Source: an uncultured Eubacteriales bacterium
GTDB taxonomy: Bacteria > Bacillota > Clostridia > Lachnospirales > CAG-274
Direction: 5' to 3'
DNA length: 21,894 bases
NCBI GenBank assembly: GCA_905201505.1
Contig: CAJKOJ010000030.1
Location: 1 to 21,894, forward strand
The notes under the pieces are model-generated. The model saw nothing but the letters and a program-made list of their open reading frames with translations. It had not been told where the DNA came from and searched no databases. A program made the translations under genes and the position numbers. The stretch's first letter is position 1, and every line of letters starts with the position of its first letter. This document shows, one piece after another, positions 21,668 to 21,894 of the stretch.

Positions 21668-21894
21668 TTAAAATTTCATTTCTTTTTTGATTTCACTTGC
21701 AAGGTATAAACCTGCAAGAAATCCTCTGATTTCATTTGAAAATGCTGCACTACTGAATAAAGAACCAAGGTCAGAGGATTCATCTTCAGTCAAACGGTTT
21801 TCATCAGTTAATTTATATATTGCATTATAAAATTTTTTTTCATTAATTTCTACATTTTCATATTTCGGGACAATTCTATTGACCTTTAAAGAAT
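21668..21894 (-). CDS. C-terminal part of an unrecognised protein, cut by the window edge
   Basis: One reverse frame is open from the right edge to a TAA at 21670-21668, giving about 75 residues (reading SLKVNRIVPKYENVEI at the edge and ending FLAGLYLASEIKKEMKF). It is acidic in the middle (LTDENRLTEDESSDL) and probably helical. I do not recognise the family; small helical proteins with such ends occur on clostridial mobile elements, but that is only a resemblance. It was read by hand, as the start lies outside the window. It is on the same strand as the restriction-modification genes and separated from them by 221 bases. Confidence 0.55.
   Translation of the reverse strand, partial: SLKVNRIVPKYENVEINEKKFYNAIYKLTDENRLTEDESSDLGSLFSSAAFSNEIRGFLAGLYLASEIKKEMKF

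Noticed and set aside
1..21894. GGCC avoidance as support for the restriction system
   Set aside because: I noticed roughly ten GGCC sites by eye, but without an exact count and background model nothing can be concluded.

Overview
The window looks like chromosome of a low-GC, strictly anaerobic member of the Clostridia (Bacillota). Reasons seen in the sequence: AT-rich DNA with strong AGGAGG-type ribosome binding sites, an oxygen-labile iron-sulfur serine dehydratase in two subunits, a HydE maturase for an [FeFe] hydrogenase, and the Firmicutes gene order ylxM-ffh-rpsP-khpA-rimM-trmD. I cannot name genus or species.

Layout. 1-252: AT-rich intergenic DNA with a short tandem repeat and a terminator. 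253-1794: sdaAB-sdaAA. 1857-2177 (-) is a small membrane protein, divergent from a fumarylacetoacetate-hydrolase-family enzyme (2349-3194). 3326-7406 (-) is a three-gene envelope operon: MoxR ATPase, DUF58 protein, polytopic transglutaminase-fold protein. Divergent from it, 7536-10560 (+) encodes an SGNH-fold membrane-anchored protein, a small anchored protein and glutamyl-tRNA synthetase. hydE (10634-11653) and ilvE (11741-12811) follow. 12925-15692 (-) holds dinB, an ECF sigma factor and its probable anti-sigma partner. 15935-19479 (+) is the SRP/ribosome-maturation cluster. 19595-21446 (-) is a type II restriction-modification pair of the HaeIII/NgoPII (GGCC) kind, convergent with trmD at the place where rplS is usually found. 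The right edge cuts an unrecognised gene.

Most interesting points. (1) The transglutaminase-fold protein has lost the catalytic Cys (Phe499) and His (Ser551) but keeps the Asp (Asp567). The SGNH-fold protein encoded by the divergent operon has lost its nucleophile (GDS to GDE) and the Asp of the D-x-x-H block. Two apparent extracytoplasmic pseudoenzymes therefore share a 130-bp divergent promoter region, with a 14-bp perfect palindrome at the predicted start of the MoxR operon. This is the best candidate here for an undescribed system. (2) The motif TTTTGTTAC-N16-CCAT occurs upstream of the ECF sigma gene and again upstream of its anti-sigma gene, matching the architecture of autoregulated ECF promoters. 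(3) A 15-bp sequence that encodes the C-terminus of the cytosine methyltransferase recurs twice more, as the two arms of the terminator shared with trmD, marking a possible junction of the restriction-modification module.

No rRNA, tRNA, CRISPR array or intact insertion sequence was seen. Promoter, terminator and operator calls were made by eye from consensus match and spacing.
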